20,687 nucleotides of DNA from Bdellovibrionales bacterium (GCA_020435085.1 JAGRAB010000029.1:1-20687); one strand, 5' to 3'; shown: positions 1 to 8,022, counted from the first letter of the stretch. Program-made: numbers and translations. Notes: a model not told the origin generated them from the letters alone.

Positions 1-2
1 TT

Positions 3-230
3 AAAGATTGGCCTCAACATAATGGACCAGAACAAATGGAGATGATTAAAAAATCATCCATTGAACTCTTTGCCCTTCAAAAAGATGAAAAAAAACCTGT
101 GACCACACCCTTAAGTGAAATTGTTTTCGATGCCTGTGGAAAGATTCTGCTCAATGAAGCTGCCTCACCAAGAAAACCAGTTTGGTGGATAGGTCATGAT
201 GCTGTAGCAAAGCAGACGTGCCTTTTCTAA
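3..230 (+). CDS. 3' end of an unrecognised gene (partial)
   Basis: The reading frame is open from the left edge of the window and ends at TAA 228-230, giving about 75 C-terminal residues. An internal ATG at 36 exists, but no Shine-Dalgarno precedes it and the frame continues upstream, so this is most likely the tail of a longer gene that starts outside the window. The visible residues are mixed polar and hydrophobic, with a Trp-Trp near the end (KPVWWIGHDA) and a terminal QTCLF. I recognise no domain and see no signal peptide or membrane segment in this piece. Its stop codon overlaps the stop of the convergent lipoprotein gene by a few bases, so no room is left for a separate terminator. Function unknown. 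Confidence 0.6.
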   Translation, partial: KDWPQHNGPEQMEMIKKSSIELFALQKDEKKPVTTPLSEIVFDACGKILLNEAASPRKPVWWIGHDAVAKQTCLF

Positions 231-2605
231 TTACATTGTCTTTGGAGATGACCGCTGTTTGACAGACTTCCCATAAAGTCACCAATAATTGCTGCTAAGA
301 CAGAGGTAATATGAACACGGTCAAATTGAGGATTCCAACTTTGCTTTCTTCTTCTTTTAAACTCCTGATAGAGTTGCCAATTATGAATCCAACCTTTTGA
401 TTGAGGAATTTCACCAGTTTCGACAATATGTCGAAACACATCAATAACTCTTTGATCGTCCATAGAATCCATACATAATTTCTTACCCATTTCTCGTATG
501 AAACCTGCAAATAAAGGAATCGCTGCGTTGACTTCCTCTCGTTGTAAATAATTATCTCCATTAATATTGAATCTGGTCATTATCGACTCAGAATAATGGG
601 CAACCACTCCCACCACATCGAGCTCTGCTTTTTCAACCCAGGTCTTTGAGCTATTTTTACTTACTGATGCTGCTAGAAGACTATTTCCGTAATATCCAAG
701 CGTTGCTTGTGACAATGAAGACAAATACACCCAAAGCGAAGGCATGTTCACTACATTTTTTAATAAAATTTCTCCAATGTGACTTTCAACACAACTTCTT
801 TTAACTTTAATTTCACCTCGAATATCTAAAGATCCTTGCTCACAAATTTTAAGAAAATCATTATAAATTTCTCTCGACAAAGTAGAGCCTGACTTCAAGT
901 AAGCCAAGAGTAACATGCCTTCAAAAAAGTTCATATTGGCTTTTTCCCCAAGACCATTAGAAACGTAAGTGAACAAATTGGATTCAATAAAACTCCTATG
1001 CCCAGCATTGTCTGAACGAGGGTCCATAATACCAATTTTCACACCAATAGGCTTTAAATCATCATAGACAGATTGCAGCTCTGATGACGTCATCGTAGAC
1101 TTTAAAATGTCGTCTTCATTAAAGTTTGATGCATAACCTCGAGTGGCAAGACGAACAAGTGTTCGATAAAAATTCATTTCCGTAAGATCATAATAATCAT
1201 GAGAAACATCATATTCGTAGAGTTTTTTTAATTCGACAAGAATAATTTTTTTACTTGTTTTTTTATGAAGCGGAGGAATATGACGAATAATTTTTTTAAT
1301 TTCATCAATAGATTGAGATGTACCACTTTCAACTGCAAAACTAGATGCGATATCAGAAGATTGCATTTGTGAATATAAGTTTGCCTGATCGGTAGAATGA
1401 GTGAATGATTTTGATATGTAAAGCTGTGCTTCAAACCAGCTATTATAAACTTTAAAGGCTTCATAAAGCTGTTTCTCATCAAAAAATGGATTCACTCGCT
1501 TTTTTGGAGAAAGTCTTCTGTCTCCTGTCATTTTTTCTAAAACTATTGGTAAAGCGTCTTTTATATCTTCTGTCTTCAATCCAAATGGAAACTCAATCAT
1601 CTTCTCTAAAGACTCTGCTAAACTAATTAATTTTGTGTATTCAATTTTTTTATCTGACTGACGGCTCAGTGCTGTTGCAATATTTTTAAAGACTTCAATC
1701 ACCCATTCATTAAAATGACTCACTCCTTCAACACCTAAAATATCTTTACCCTTCACAAAGTACTGGTATTTCACAAGTATCCCGAACCAAGAGCCAATTT
1801 CATTTAAAAAGTCACCGAGTTCTCTTCCTCGAATTTTTGTATCTTCAACACCAAAACTCACAACTCTGAATTTATATAAAATCTCTTTAAGTAAAGACTC
1901 AGAAATAGAATCTGAATTTATTAAATTCCAATTTGCAAATACTCTAAATTCATGAATGAGTGTTTCAAAATCATTGAGATCATATTCAATATCTTTCCCT
2001 CTGAAAGTTTCTACAACCGTCATAATTGATGATTTCAAAGCGACAAGGGCCGTATCAACAACATGTTTTGGGTATTCTCTTTTTAATTTTAAGCTCTCTG
2101 ACCACTGATAAATTTTAACATACCTATTCACTCTTAAGATTTCATCTTTCCAAACAGGAACAAGATGGATAAAGTCTTTTAATTCTTCACGTGTAATATT
2201 TGTCTCCCCCCCCCCTAAGACAACCACTTTCACGTTCATAATTTGCTTTAACAACTCATCACTGATTGTTTTATCTTTTAGAAAGTAAAGTTGTAAAAAA
2301 TGTCGAATCTCTTCTGGATGATAACCATTAGGATCTTCCCCTACTGTGTACTTTTCGAAAGATTGCATTGAATAAACAGCACATTCTGAAAATTCTTCCA
2401 ACTCTGCATCTTGTAACTCGCCATCAAGAAGTTTTTTTACGATAATTCCCATATTGGATAAACATCCCACTTTATTACCAAACTCAATATTTGTATTTTC
2501 AGCAGGATTCTCCCCCACTTTTAAACTGCATGCGGCAAACAGTATTGTGAAAACAACAAAGCTAACAAAGGAAATAGGGCGTTTCAAACGTGAACTAAAA
2601 GACAT
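227..2605 (-). CDS. large outer-membrane lipoprotein with repeated helical motif and an EF-hand-like loop (lipoprotein B)
   Basis: The 792-residue product begins with a basic n-region, a hydrophobic segment and the lipobox LFAAC, so Cys26 should be lipidated by Lgt after export. Ser at +2 predicts sorting to the outer membrane (inference from the E. coli rule). The mature part is helical and repetitive. Residues about 97-155, 211-277 and 324-393 look like diverged copies of one unit: helix, then LLK-x-I, then a Gly-rich or polar loop, then an acidic helix. The first loop is GGG at 131-133, encoded by a run of ten G. Residues 680-691 (NINGDNYLQREE) match an EF-hand loop at positions 1, 3, 5, 8 and 12, with Asn replacing the usual Gly at 6. 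The start ATG lies inside the last codons of the barrel gene (11-nt overlap), with GGGGA 7 nt upstream. It is a paralogue of lipoprotein A (4213-6504). No family recognised. Confidence 0.85.
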   Translation of the reverse strand: MSFSSRLKRPISFVSFVVFTILFAACSLKVGENPAENTNIEFGNKVGCLSNMGIIVKKLLDGELQDAELEEFSECAVYSMQSFEKYTVGEDPNGYHPEEIRHFLQLYFLKDKTISDELLKQIMNVKVVVLGGGETNITREELKDFIHLVPVWKDEILRVNRYVKIYQWSESLKLKREYPKHVVDTALVALKSSIMTVVETFRGKDIEYDLNDFETLIHEFRVFANWNLINSDSISESLLKEILYKFRVVSFGVEDTKIRGRELGDFLNEIGSWFGILVKYQYFVKGKDILGVEGVSHFNEWVIEVFKNIATALSRQSDKKIEYTKLISLAESLEKMIEFPFGLKTEDIKDALPIVLEKMTGDRRLSPKKRVNPFFDEKQLYEAFKVYNSWFEAQLYISKSFTHSTDQANLYSQMQSSDIASSFAVESGTSQSIDEIKKIIRHIPPLHKKTSKKIILVELKKLYEYDVSHDYYDLTEMNFYRTLVRLATRGYASNFNEDDILKSTMTSSELQSVYDDLKPIGVKIGIMDPRSDNAGHRSFIESNLFTYVSNGLGEKANMNFFEGMLLLAYLKSGSTLSREIYNDFLKICEQGSLDIRGEIKVKRSCVESHIGEILLKNVVNMPSLWVYLSSLSQATLGYYGNSLLAASVSKNSSKTWVEKAELDVVGVVAHYSESIMTRFNINGDNYLQREEVNAAIPLFAGFIREMGKKLCMDSMDDQRVIDVFRHIVETGEIPQSKGWIHNWQLYQEFKRRRKQSWNPQFDRVHITSVLAAIIGDFMGSLSNSGHLQRQCN
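2206..2215. repeat. C10/G10 homopolymer inside lipoprotein B
   Basis: Ten consecutive C on the plus strand read as GGG GGG GGG G on the coding strand, at codons 131-134 of the lipoprotein B gene. Loss or gain of one G would shift the frame about 100 residues after the lipid-anchor Cys. Poly-G tracts of this length are typical sites of slipped-strand mispairing in surface-protein genes of other bacteria. At the same protein position, paralogue A encodes Gly-Gly with mixed codons (GGC GGA), so the run is not required by the protein. Confidence 0.9.
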
Positions 2606-4055
2606 AAGTCATCCCCACAGCCACCCTGTCATTTGATCGATATCGTGTCATCAAACCAGATCCTGCTTTATCCGCAGACTCATTGGCACCCAAGACATCA
2701 AGGCCCAAGTCAAAGATAAAGTTTTCTCCAACAAGGTATTCTATCTTTGTTGAAAAAAGACCCGCCTCATCAGGAATCGAATAAAGATATTTAATGCCAT
2801 ATCTCAAAGAATAGTGATTTGAAATAAAAAACTGTTGCATGTACTCCGTTGAAAATACTTTATCAAACATGAAACGATCTAAAGAAGAATCTACGGTATC
2901 CCCAAGCAGCGTTGAAGGAGCAAGGTTTTTTCTTTTATCAATTTGCATATAACTATAACGGATATGTGAGTTTCTTAAACCTATCCAACGCAGTGAATGC
3001 TGAAGCATCCCACTAAAAATATTAATTTCCCTGAGTTCTGATTGAACCCAGTCTTCTGGTTGCCCAGATTCTTCTGGACGATCATTGGTAACAGAACCCC
3101 AAAAGGAAAGATCTTCCGTTTTATAACCAGCTTCCACAGTGGCCACATTATGATAAACCACGATAGGGTGCACTGTGACTTGCGTCCTATTGTCTTTAGA
3201 AATTTGGAGTTTTCCCTCAATCCCTAAATGAAGTTGATTTCTTGGTTTTCTTGAGTAAGAAAACCGACCCCATCCTCCTGAGTGGGGATGCCCTACCTCT
3301 AATGCACCTGCAAACCCATCATGCATAATAACGTCTTGTTCACTCGGACGATCTAAATCATAATAAAGATGACTTGGTTGTGATAAAATTGTTGTTTGGT
3401 TTTGTGGCGTCCAAAACCACCTGTTATTAGATGAAAATCGACCATCTTTCAGTTCAAAGTTGGGCCCTTGATCTGGAAGAAAAAAAGGTGTTCCAAATAA
3501 TTTGACTCGCATCCATTCATTACCAACATTTAAAAATGCCCCAGTAAGTCCCAGAGTTTCTGGATGAATATAATCCCAACGAGCAATTGGCTGCCAAACT
3601 CCCAGCTTCCAAAGGTCATCAAATGCGGACCACTCCTCTCTCTTTCGACCTAGATAAAACTGAATCAAAGATGTTTGATTATCATATCCTGTATAAAAAT
3701 CAGGAATATTTAAATAGGGTTTTTCAGATTCACGTTCTGCAGAAATGACTTTAATATCTGAGACGAAGACCCATTGTGAATAAGTTCTTTGATAATAATT
3801 CATTCGACCTGAAAAAGAATAAATCTGATTCGGTTGGTCCGAGTTGGGAGGTTCTGCCAAATACTCATGCTCACGCATTTTAAGTTCAATATGAAAATTT
3901 TTATCAGCAGGCACTTTGGTGAGATCTTCAATTTTTATTTTTTCTTTTGAGTTGGGTAAAGATAATGACGACGACTGCCCAAATGCAGAAAAATAAAAGA
4001 GACCCCCCACAAGTATCCCTATAAATGCAAAGCACTTATTCTTTGTTAAATTCAA
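2595..4055 (-). CDS. outer-membrane beta-barrel-like protein of pair B
   Basis: The product has 486 residues. I accept the TTG start at 4053-4055 because AAGGGA lies 8 nt upstream and it opens a clean signal peptide (MNLTKNK, a hydrophobic core, then FSAFG before QSSS). The mature protein has many alternating polar and hydrophobic stretches rich in Tyr, Trp and Arg, and it ends in TYVF, the C-terminal aromatic signature recognised by the BAM complex. It shares landmarks with barrel A: an [LF]GRK...W...D.LW block near residues 135-150, then GLTG.F, a [TS]P.F.P..GP block, and a terminal YRSNDRV. The last codons (TAT GTC TTT) contain the ATG of the lipoprotein B gene. I do not recognise a porin family. 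A role as a porin or as a partner that places the lipoprotein is inference. Confidence 0.8.
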   Translation of the reverse strand: MNLTKNKCFAFIGILVGGLFYFSAFGQSSSLSLPNSKEKIKIEDLTKVPADKNFHIELKMREHEYLAEPPNSDQPNQIYSFSGRMNYYQRTYSQWVFVSDIKVISAERESEKPYLNIPDFYTGYDNQTSLIQFYLGRKREEWSAFDDLWKLGVWQPIARWDYIHPETLGLTGAFLNVGNEWMRVKLFGTPFFLPDQGPNFELKDGRFSSNNRWFWTPQNQTTILSQPSHLYYDLDRPSEQDVIMHDGFAGALEVGHPHSGGWGRFSYSRKPRNQLHLGIEGKLQISKDNRTQVTVHPIVVYHNVATVEAGYKTEDLSFWGSVTNDRPEESGQPEDWVQSELREINIFSGMLQHSLRWIGLRNSHIRYSYMQIDKRKNLAPSTLLGDTVDSSLDRFMFDKVFSTEYMQQFFISNHYSLRYGIKYLYSIPDEAGLFSTKIEYLVGENFIFDLGLDVLGANESADKAGSGLMTRYRSNDRVAVGMTYVF

Positions 4056-4072
4056 AAAATTAATCCCTTGTT

Positions 4073-4108
4073 TTAGGTAAGATTATTGATTTCAATAAAC
4101 TTACCTAA
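4073..4108 (-). promoter_or_regulatory. 36-bp near-perfect palindrome in the presumed 5' leader of pair B
   Basis: The outer arms TTAGGTAAG (4073-4081) and CTTACCTAA (4100-4108) and inner arms TTATTGA (4083-4089) and TCAATAA (4092-4098) pair perfectly. A single A/A mismatch separates them and the loop is 2 nt. On the minus strand the element sits between the candidate promoter (4129-4158) and the Shine-Dalgarno (4065-4070), so it would be transcribed as a stem-loop ending 2 nt before the ribosome site. No U-run follows on either strand, so a simple intrinsic terminator is unlikely. It could equally be an operator for a dimeric DNA-binding protein. Confidence 0.75.
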
Positions 4109-4128
4109 GCTCATCAAATCCTTTAAGA

Positions 4129-4158
4129 ATTTTACCTTCTCTGTATGGAAAATCACAA
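4129..4158 (-). promoter_or_regulatory. candidate sigma-70-type promoter of pair B
   Basis: Reading the minus strand, TTGTGA (4158-4153) is followed by an 18-bp spacer and TAAAAT (4134-4129), matching the -35 consensus at 4 of 6 positions and the -10 at 5 of 6. Transcription would start near 4122 and include the palindrome at 4073-4108. If real, pair B does not depend only on read-through from pair A. Sequence match only. Confidence 0.45.
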
Positions 4159-4212
4159 TTCTCGAGGAGGGGGTATGAAATCATTCCATAGTGGTGACAA
4201 TTTTTGAGCAAT

Positions 4213-6504
4213 TTAATGCGAGTTGGGACTTATTTTTAGAATTTTTTCGCCCCAAATGCTGTTTTGAATACTTGATAAGGAGGCAAGAATCTGTACCAAT
4301 CTCAGTCGATCAGCTTCATATTCCCACCGAGACTCACTCAGCATCCAACCTATAAACTTTAAAGATCCACCAATAGCATCATCGAAATAATGAATTTTCC
4401 CATACTTCATTAGGTAAGTAAAAATCGCTCGGCGGACTTTTTCACTTATTGGATAGCCTTTTAAAAGAACGGCAAGATAGGGAGCATATACCTCATAGGC
4501 TTGTAAAGAATCAGGAACATTAATTGTACCCATTGGGGCCGACTGATCAAAACGTCCAAAAAAAGTCTCAATGTATTGAAGCAAAATCCACATTTCCATA
4601 ATGTCAGACCTAAGAATGGGGAGCTGGCTATATCCCTCTTTTCGCACAGTGATCTCTAAGTATTTCTCAAACTGGATCCATAAACCTTTTGAATGATCTG
4701 GCTCAAAATATTTTGCCATTTCTGGTAAATGATGGATCCAACGCAGTAACTGAGATGAACTCTCTTTTCTAAAACAACTGGCCTCAATAAGTTTTTTTCC
4801 ATCAACTTCAGAAATGGAACAGCTGGTGCTCAATTCTGAAAATATTTGCTTTTCAATACTGAGACCACTGAGGACATAAACTAAATACTCAATGCCTTCT
4901 TCAAAGGTAATCGTTTGTTTGCCATCAGATCTGGGCATAAATAAACTAGCCTCGCGTATAATTCGTTGAGCTAACTTTTCATCTCCAGGGTTAAAAATTC
5001 CAAGCGCGACCCCTAAAGGTTCTAATGCCACTTGAACTTCTTTTAACTCTTCAAGTGTTAAGTACGACAGCTGCTGACGACGCTCTGGATCTGCGGCAAA
5101 GCTCCTGAGAAGAATGCGAATAAGCTGTCGCTGCCAATTGAGCGATGTTATGCTGTGCAAATCATAAGAGGTCTTCTTTTTAAAATTCATTTGTAAAATA
5201 CCATTTTCATCAATAATTAAAGGCCAGGGGGCTTGAAAAGCCACTCGATACAATTCATCTTCTGCCGGCAAAATAGGAGATACTCCTTCTCCCCCACCCT
5301 CAATAATCCGAATGGCATATTTCTGTGATGTGATCCAGTATTTAAATTCATTTTTCAGAACTTCCAACTGAGGAAACCCCAGTCCTTCTATATTTTTATG
5401 TCGATCATCATCTTTAGGGGTAAGAACTTTTCGGATCAACATTTCTACAATTTCTTTTCCTTGTTGAGCGGACAGCCCCAAAGGTAGCCCAAAAAGTCCA
5501 TCACTGATTTCAATAAACTCATTAATAAGTTGAAAGGAAATTACATTTCCAGGGTGAACAACAAGAACATCAGAAATCATTTTTTCAATGTATTGGCCAA
5601 TTTTTTCTAGATGAAAAATATTTTTGGCATCTCCAAAACGAGAGTCCAAAATAAAATACTGTAAGCGTGCTAATGTTTGTGTGAAATAAGAAAATATATT
5701 AAAAACTCTTTCCCACTCATTTCCTTCAATTCGCTCTTGAGTTCCGCCAATAAAAATTTGCTTTCCCTTTTCAAGAAGTGGCACATATTTTTGCCAGTCC
5801 TCTGGGCTTGTTGATTTTGTTGGCTGAATAAGAAGGAAAATTTCTCTCAGTAAAATATCTAAATCAGAAAAACGATAAAACTCACCTTTGATAATAAGTA
5901 ATTTTCCTAACTGCTGAGCAACCTTATGAAAAGCGACAAGAGCGTCTTCAAATCGGTCTGTTGATATCTGTTTATTTTTTGCTCTTCCTGTTAGGCCATC
6001 ATAAAAAACTTTGACATGAGGGTTTAAAATGATCGTTAATTCTTTAAGTTCAAGAATCAAACTCTTTGCCTTTTCCATTTCTTGACGACTAAAATGCACA
6101 TCACTTCCGCCAAGAAACACCCTTTTAATTTGCATAATTTGATTCAGTAAAGGATCTGTAATAATAATTTTCCCTAAGAAAAATTTTGAAAGAAATGCTC
6201 GAACTTCACGGGCTGTATATACTTCTGAGCTGGATCCTTTTGTGTAGTCTGTAAAGGTTATTAATGCTTCTCGAAGACAATCCCAAAAAGCTTCAAGGTT
6301 TTTTTGAGGCAACTCCCCTCGAATATATAAATCAATAGTCTTATTAATATCACTGAGGCATTGTTGCTTTTCAGGACCACCTAATTTTAAATTTGGAGGT
6401 TCTGTATAGGGCTGATCTTCTCCTGCACATTGAATTAAAAATGGGATGAAAGCAACGATGAGTAAACCTAACAAAAGTGAAGAGCCCTTGCTTTTAAAAA
6501 ACAT
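4213..6504 (-). CDS. large outer-membrane lipoprotein of pair A (lipoprotein A)
   Basis: The 763-residue product has a lipoprotein signal peptide (MFFKSKGSS, hydrophobic core, lipobox LIQC). The modified Cys is residue 26, the same position as in lipoprotein B, and Ala at +2 suggests the outer membrane. It aligns with lipoprotein B along most of its length, for example a CLSDI/CLSNM block after the N-terminus, the repeated LLNQIM...FLGG motif and a second copy at IFIGG. The C-terminal region corresponding to the EF-hand-like loop of B (here around EGYSQLPILRSD) has lost the calcium-ligand pattern. The start ATG overlaps the end of the barrel A gene by 11 nt, with AGGAG 7 nt upstream. No domain recognised. 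Partnership with barrel A is inferred from overlap and co-duplication. Confidence 0.85.
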   Translation of the reverse strand: MFFKSKGSSLLLGLLIVAFIPFLIQCAGEDQPYTEPPNLKLGGPEKQQCLSDINKTIDLYIRGELPQKNLEAFWDCLREALITFTDYTKGSSSEVYTAREVRAFLSKFFLGKIIITDPLLNQIMQIKRVFLGGSDVHFSRQEMEKAKSLILELKELTIILNPHVKVFYDGLTGRAKNKQISTDRFEDALVAFHKVAQQLGKLLIIKGEFYRFSDLDILLREIFLLIQPTKSTSPEDWQKYVPLLEKGKQIFIGGTQERIEGNEWERVFNIFSYFTQTLARLQYFILDSRFGDAKNIFHLEKIGQYIEKMISDVLVVHPGNVISFQLINEFIEISDGLFGLPLGLSAQQGKEIVEMLIRKVLTPKDDDRHKNIEGLGFPQLEVLKNEFKYWITSQKYAIRIIEGGGEGVSPILPAEDELYRVAFQAPWPLIIDENGILQMNFKKKTSYDLHSITSLNWQRQLIRILLRSFAADPERRQQLSYLTLEELKEVQVALEPLGVALGIFNPGDEKLAQRIIREASLFMPRSDGKQTITFEEGIEYLVYVLSGLSIEKQIFSELSTSCSISEVDGKKLIEASCFRKESSSQLLRWIHHLPEMAKYFEPDHSKGLWIQFEKYLEITVRKEGYSQLPILRSDIMEMWILLQYIETFFGRFDQSAPMGTINVPDSLQAYEVYAPYLAVLLKGYPISEKVRRAIFTYLMKYGKIHYFDDAIGGSLKFIGWMLSESRWEYEADRLRLVQILASLSSIQNSIWGEKILKISPNSH

Positions 6505-7975
6505 AATTGGCTCCTAAACTCACTCGGTCATTCGATCGATAAAGACTTGTAAAACCATTATCAATAGAATTTTCATTACTCATACGACCAATCAGATCCA
6601 CAGAAAAAAAACATTGCCAAAACTGCGAAAGAAAATAAGTGCCTTGTAAAGAGAAGATACCTCCATTTTGAGAAATATCATAAAGAACCGATGACGAAAC
6701 TAAAAGAGGACGGGAGAAGACTCCTGAAAACTGGCGACGAACCCCTAATTGAAAGGCGTTTTGAAACTGAAAACGTCTTTCAAAAAGTGACTCATCCGGT
6801 GCAAACTCACCATAGTCCTTACCATCCCCCCCCAATAAGCGAGAATAACTCAACCACAATTTTGTGCCATGAAAACCCGAAAGGTTTTCTGATGTTTCCA
6901 CAGTCCCTGTAAAAATATGAGTTTCATTCATTGTTTGAGTGATGTGTTTATAATTATATTCTTCTGTCGCCGGCTTTTCATAGTTCCACTCTAACCATGA
7001 ATGAACAATGCTTGAATTTTTACCCATCGCTAAAGATGCCACATGCTGATATTCCACCCGTGGCACAATATCAGCGTCAATGCTAACATCTGAAGTCACA
7101 TCCGTTAAATTTAAAACAAATGGAACCTCTAAAAGAAATTGATTCATAGGTTTATATGCATAGGAACTCGCAAAAAACCAATCCTGCCATTGTCTTTGTA
7201 AGTGAAATCCTACAGAAGGATGAAGAATCACATCTTCTATATCAGGAGTGACAATGCGGTAATTCATCTCTACCTTACTTTTATTGAGTAAAATTTCATC
7301 AGAAGGTGGCCGAAACCAGGGGTTTTTAGAGGTGAGTTTATTGTTTTCTACCGTTGCTTGAGGCCCAAACTCAGGAATAAATAAAGGAGAAGTAAAAATC
7401 ATGAATTCATTATTATTTTGACGAAAGACCCAAAACAGCCCTGTTAACCCAGCTGGCTTTGCCTCAAGGGGATCATCCATAAATCTTGATTCAAACAAGC
7501 CACGATGCCAAAGTCGATCGGCCTGGGACCATGGCTGAAGTTTTCTTCCAAAGTATAAGTGGGAGGAGCCCACATCAAATTTATAATAAGCTTCAGAAGG
7601 TCTAAAATAGTTAACACCCTCTCCCCCTTGAAATTTTGTTTCAATATCAAATCCACCACCACGAGTCCCTGGTTCTGAACGAAGCCCTAATGTATATTCT
7701 GTCTGCTGGTCTTCAGCCCCTTCACGATAAAACTGTGCTTGTGAACTTTGATAATATCGCCCGGTAAAGCCCAAAGCCCCTTTCACCATGGGGTTATTAT
7801 TTCCTAACACGGTTTTTTGTTTGAGAGAGCTCTGACCTTGAAGGTCATTTAAAGGAAGATTTTTTATTTGTAGAGTTTCTTCTGCAAATAAAAATGGGGC
7901 CTTAAAAGATAAAAAGCCTAATACGAAAAAGATGCCCCACAATCCCTGTGGGACCTGTCTCAACCTTAAGTTCAT
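6494..7975 (-). CDS. outer-membrane beta-barrel-like protein of pair A
   Basis: The 493-residue product begins with a Sec signal peptide (basic start MNLRLR, hydrophobic core, likely cleavage after FLFA before EE). The mature part has the alternating, aromatic-rich pattern of a transmembrane beta-barrel and ends NYVF, a BAM-type C-terminal signal. Shared blocks with barrel B include YFGRK...W..AD.LW, GLTGLF, a SPLFIPEFGP block and terminal YRSNDRVSLG. The start is ATG 7975-7973, with AGAGGGGG just upstream at 7978-7985. It is the first gene of pair A and precedes lipoprotein A with an 11-nt overlap. Codons 381-384 contain a G8 run. Family unrecognised. A porin-like or lipoprotein-partner role is inference. 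Confidence 0.8.
   Translation of the reverse strand: MNLRLRQVPQGLWGIFFVLGFLSFKAPFLFAEETLQIKNLPLNDLQGQSSLKQKTVLGNNNPMVKGALGFTGRYYQSSQAQFYREGAEDQQTEYTLGLRSEPGTRGGGFDIETKFQGGEGVNYFRPSEAYYKFDVGSSHLYFGRKLQPWSQADRLWHRGLFESRFMDDPLEAKPAGLTGLFWVFRQNNNEFMIFTSPLFIPEFGPQATVENNKLTSKNPWFRPPSDEILLNKSKVEMNYRIVTPDIEDVILHPSVGFHLQRQWQDWFFASSYAYKPMNQFLLEVPFVLNLTDVTSDVSIDADIVPRVEYQHVASLAMGKNSSIVHSWLEWNYEKPATEEYNYKHITQTMNETHIFTGTVETSENLSGFHGTKLWLSYSRLLGGDGKDYGEFAPDESLFERRFQFQNAFQLGVRRQFSGVFSRPLLVSSSVLYDISQNGGIFSLQGTYFLSQFWQCFFSVDLIGRMSNENSIDNGFTSLYRSNDRVSLGANYVF
6826..6833. repeat. C8/G8 homopolymer inside barrel A
   Basis: Eight C on the plus strand read as TTG GGG GGG GAT on the coding strand (Leu381-Gly-Gly-Asp384). 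A one-base slip would frameshift the last quarter of the barrel, remove the terminal aromatic signal and move the stop relative to the overlapping lipoprotein start. It is shorter, so probably less mutable, than the G10 run at 2206-2215. Confidence 0.85.
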
Positions 7976-7977
7976 CT

Positions 7978-8022
7978 TCCCCCTCTTAAAAGAGATAGTA
8001 GTTTTAGCTACTATTCTTTAAG
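7978..8022 (-). promoter_or_regulatory. inverted repeat plus Shine-Dalgarno in the leader of pair A
   Basis: ATAGTAG (7995-8001) and CTACTAT (8008-8014) form a perfect 7-bp stem with a 6-nt loop. Outside it, CTTAAAAGAG and TTCTTTAAG continue the pairing with two bulges, out to 7985 and 8022. On the minus strand this stem-loop abuts the Shine-Dalgarno AGAGGGGG (7978-7985) of barrel A. This mirrors the hairpin-then-SD layout of pair B, although the two stems differ in sequence. It could act as a translational control hairpin, as an operator, or as a weak terminator for the hydrolase gene upstream. Confidence 0.55.

Noticed and set aside
2206..2215. G10 run as a frameshift or sequencing error in a broken gene
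   Set aside because: With ten G the 792-residue frame is intact and aligns with its paralogue on both sides, so the length shown is the in-frame state. Sequencing error in the exact count cannot be fully excluded.
4073..4108. Palindrome as the terminator of pair A
   Set aside because: No U-run follows on the minus strand and the stem is AT-rich. A leader element or operator fits better.
4175..4207. Ten-codon plus-strand frame (MKSFHSGDNF) behind a strong AGGAGG
   Set aside because: It points away from both neighbouring genes, no plus-strand gene follows, and the G-rich stretch can arise by chance.
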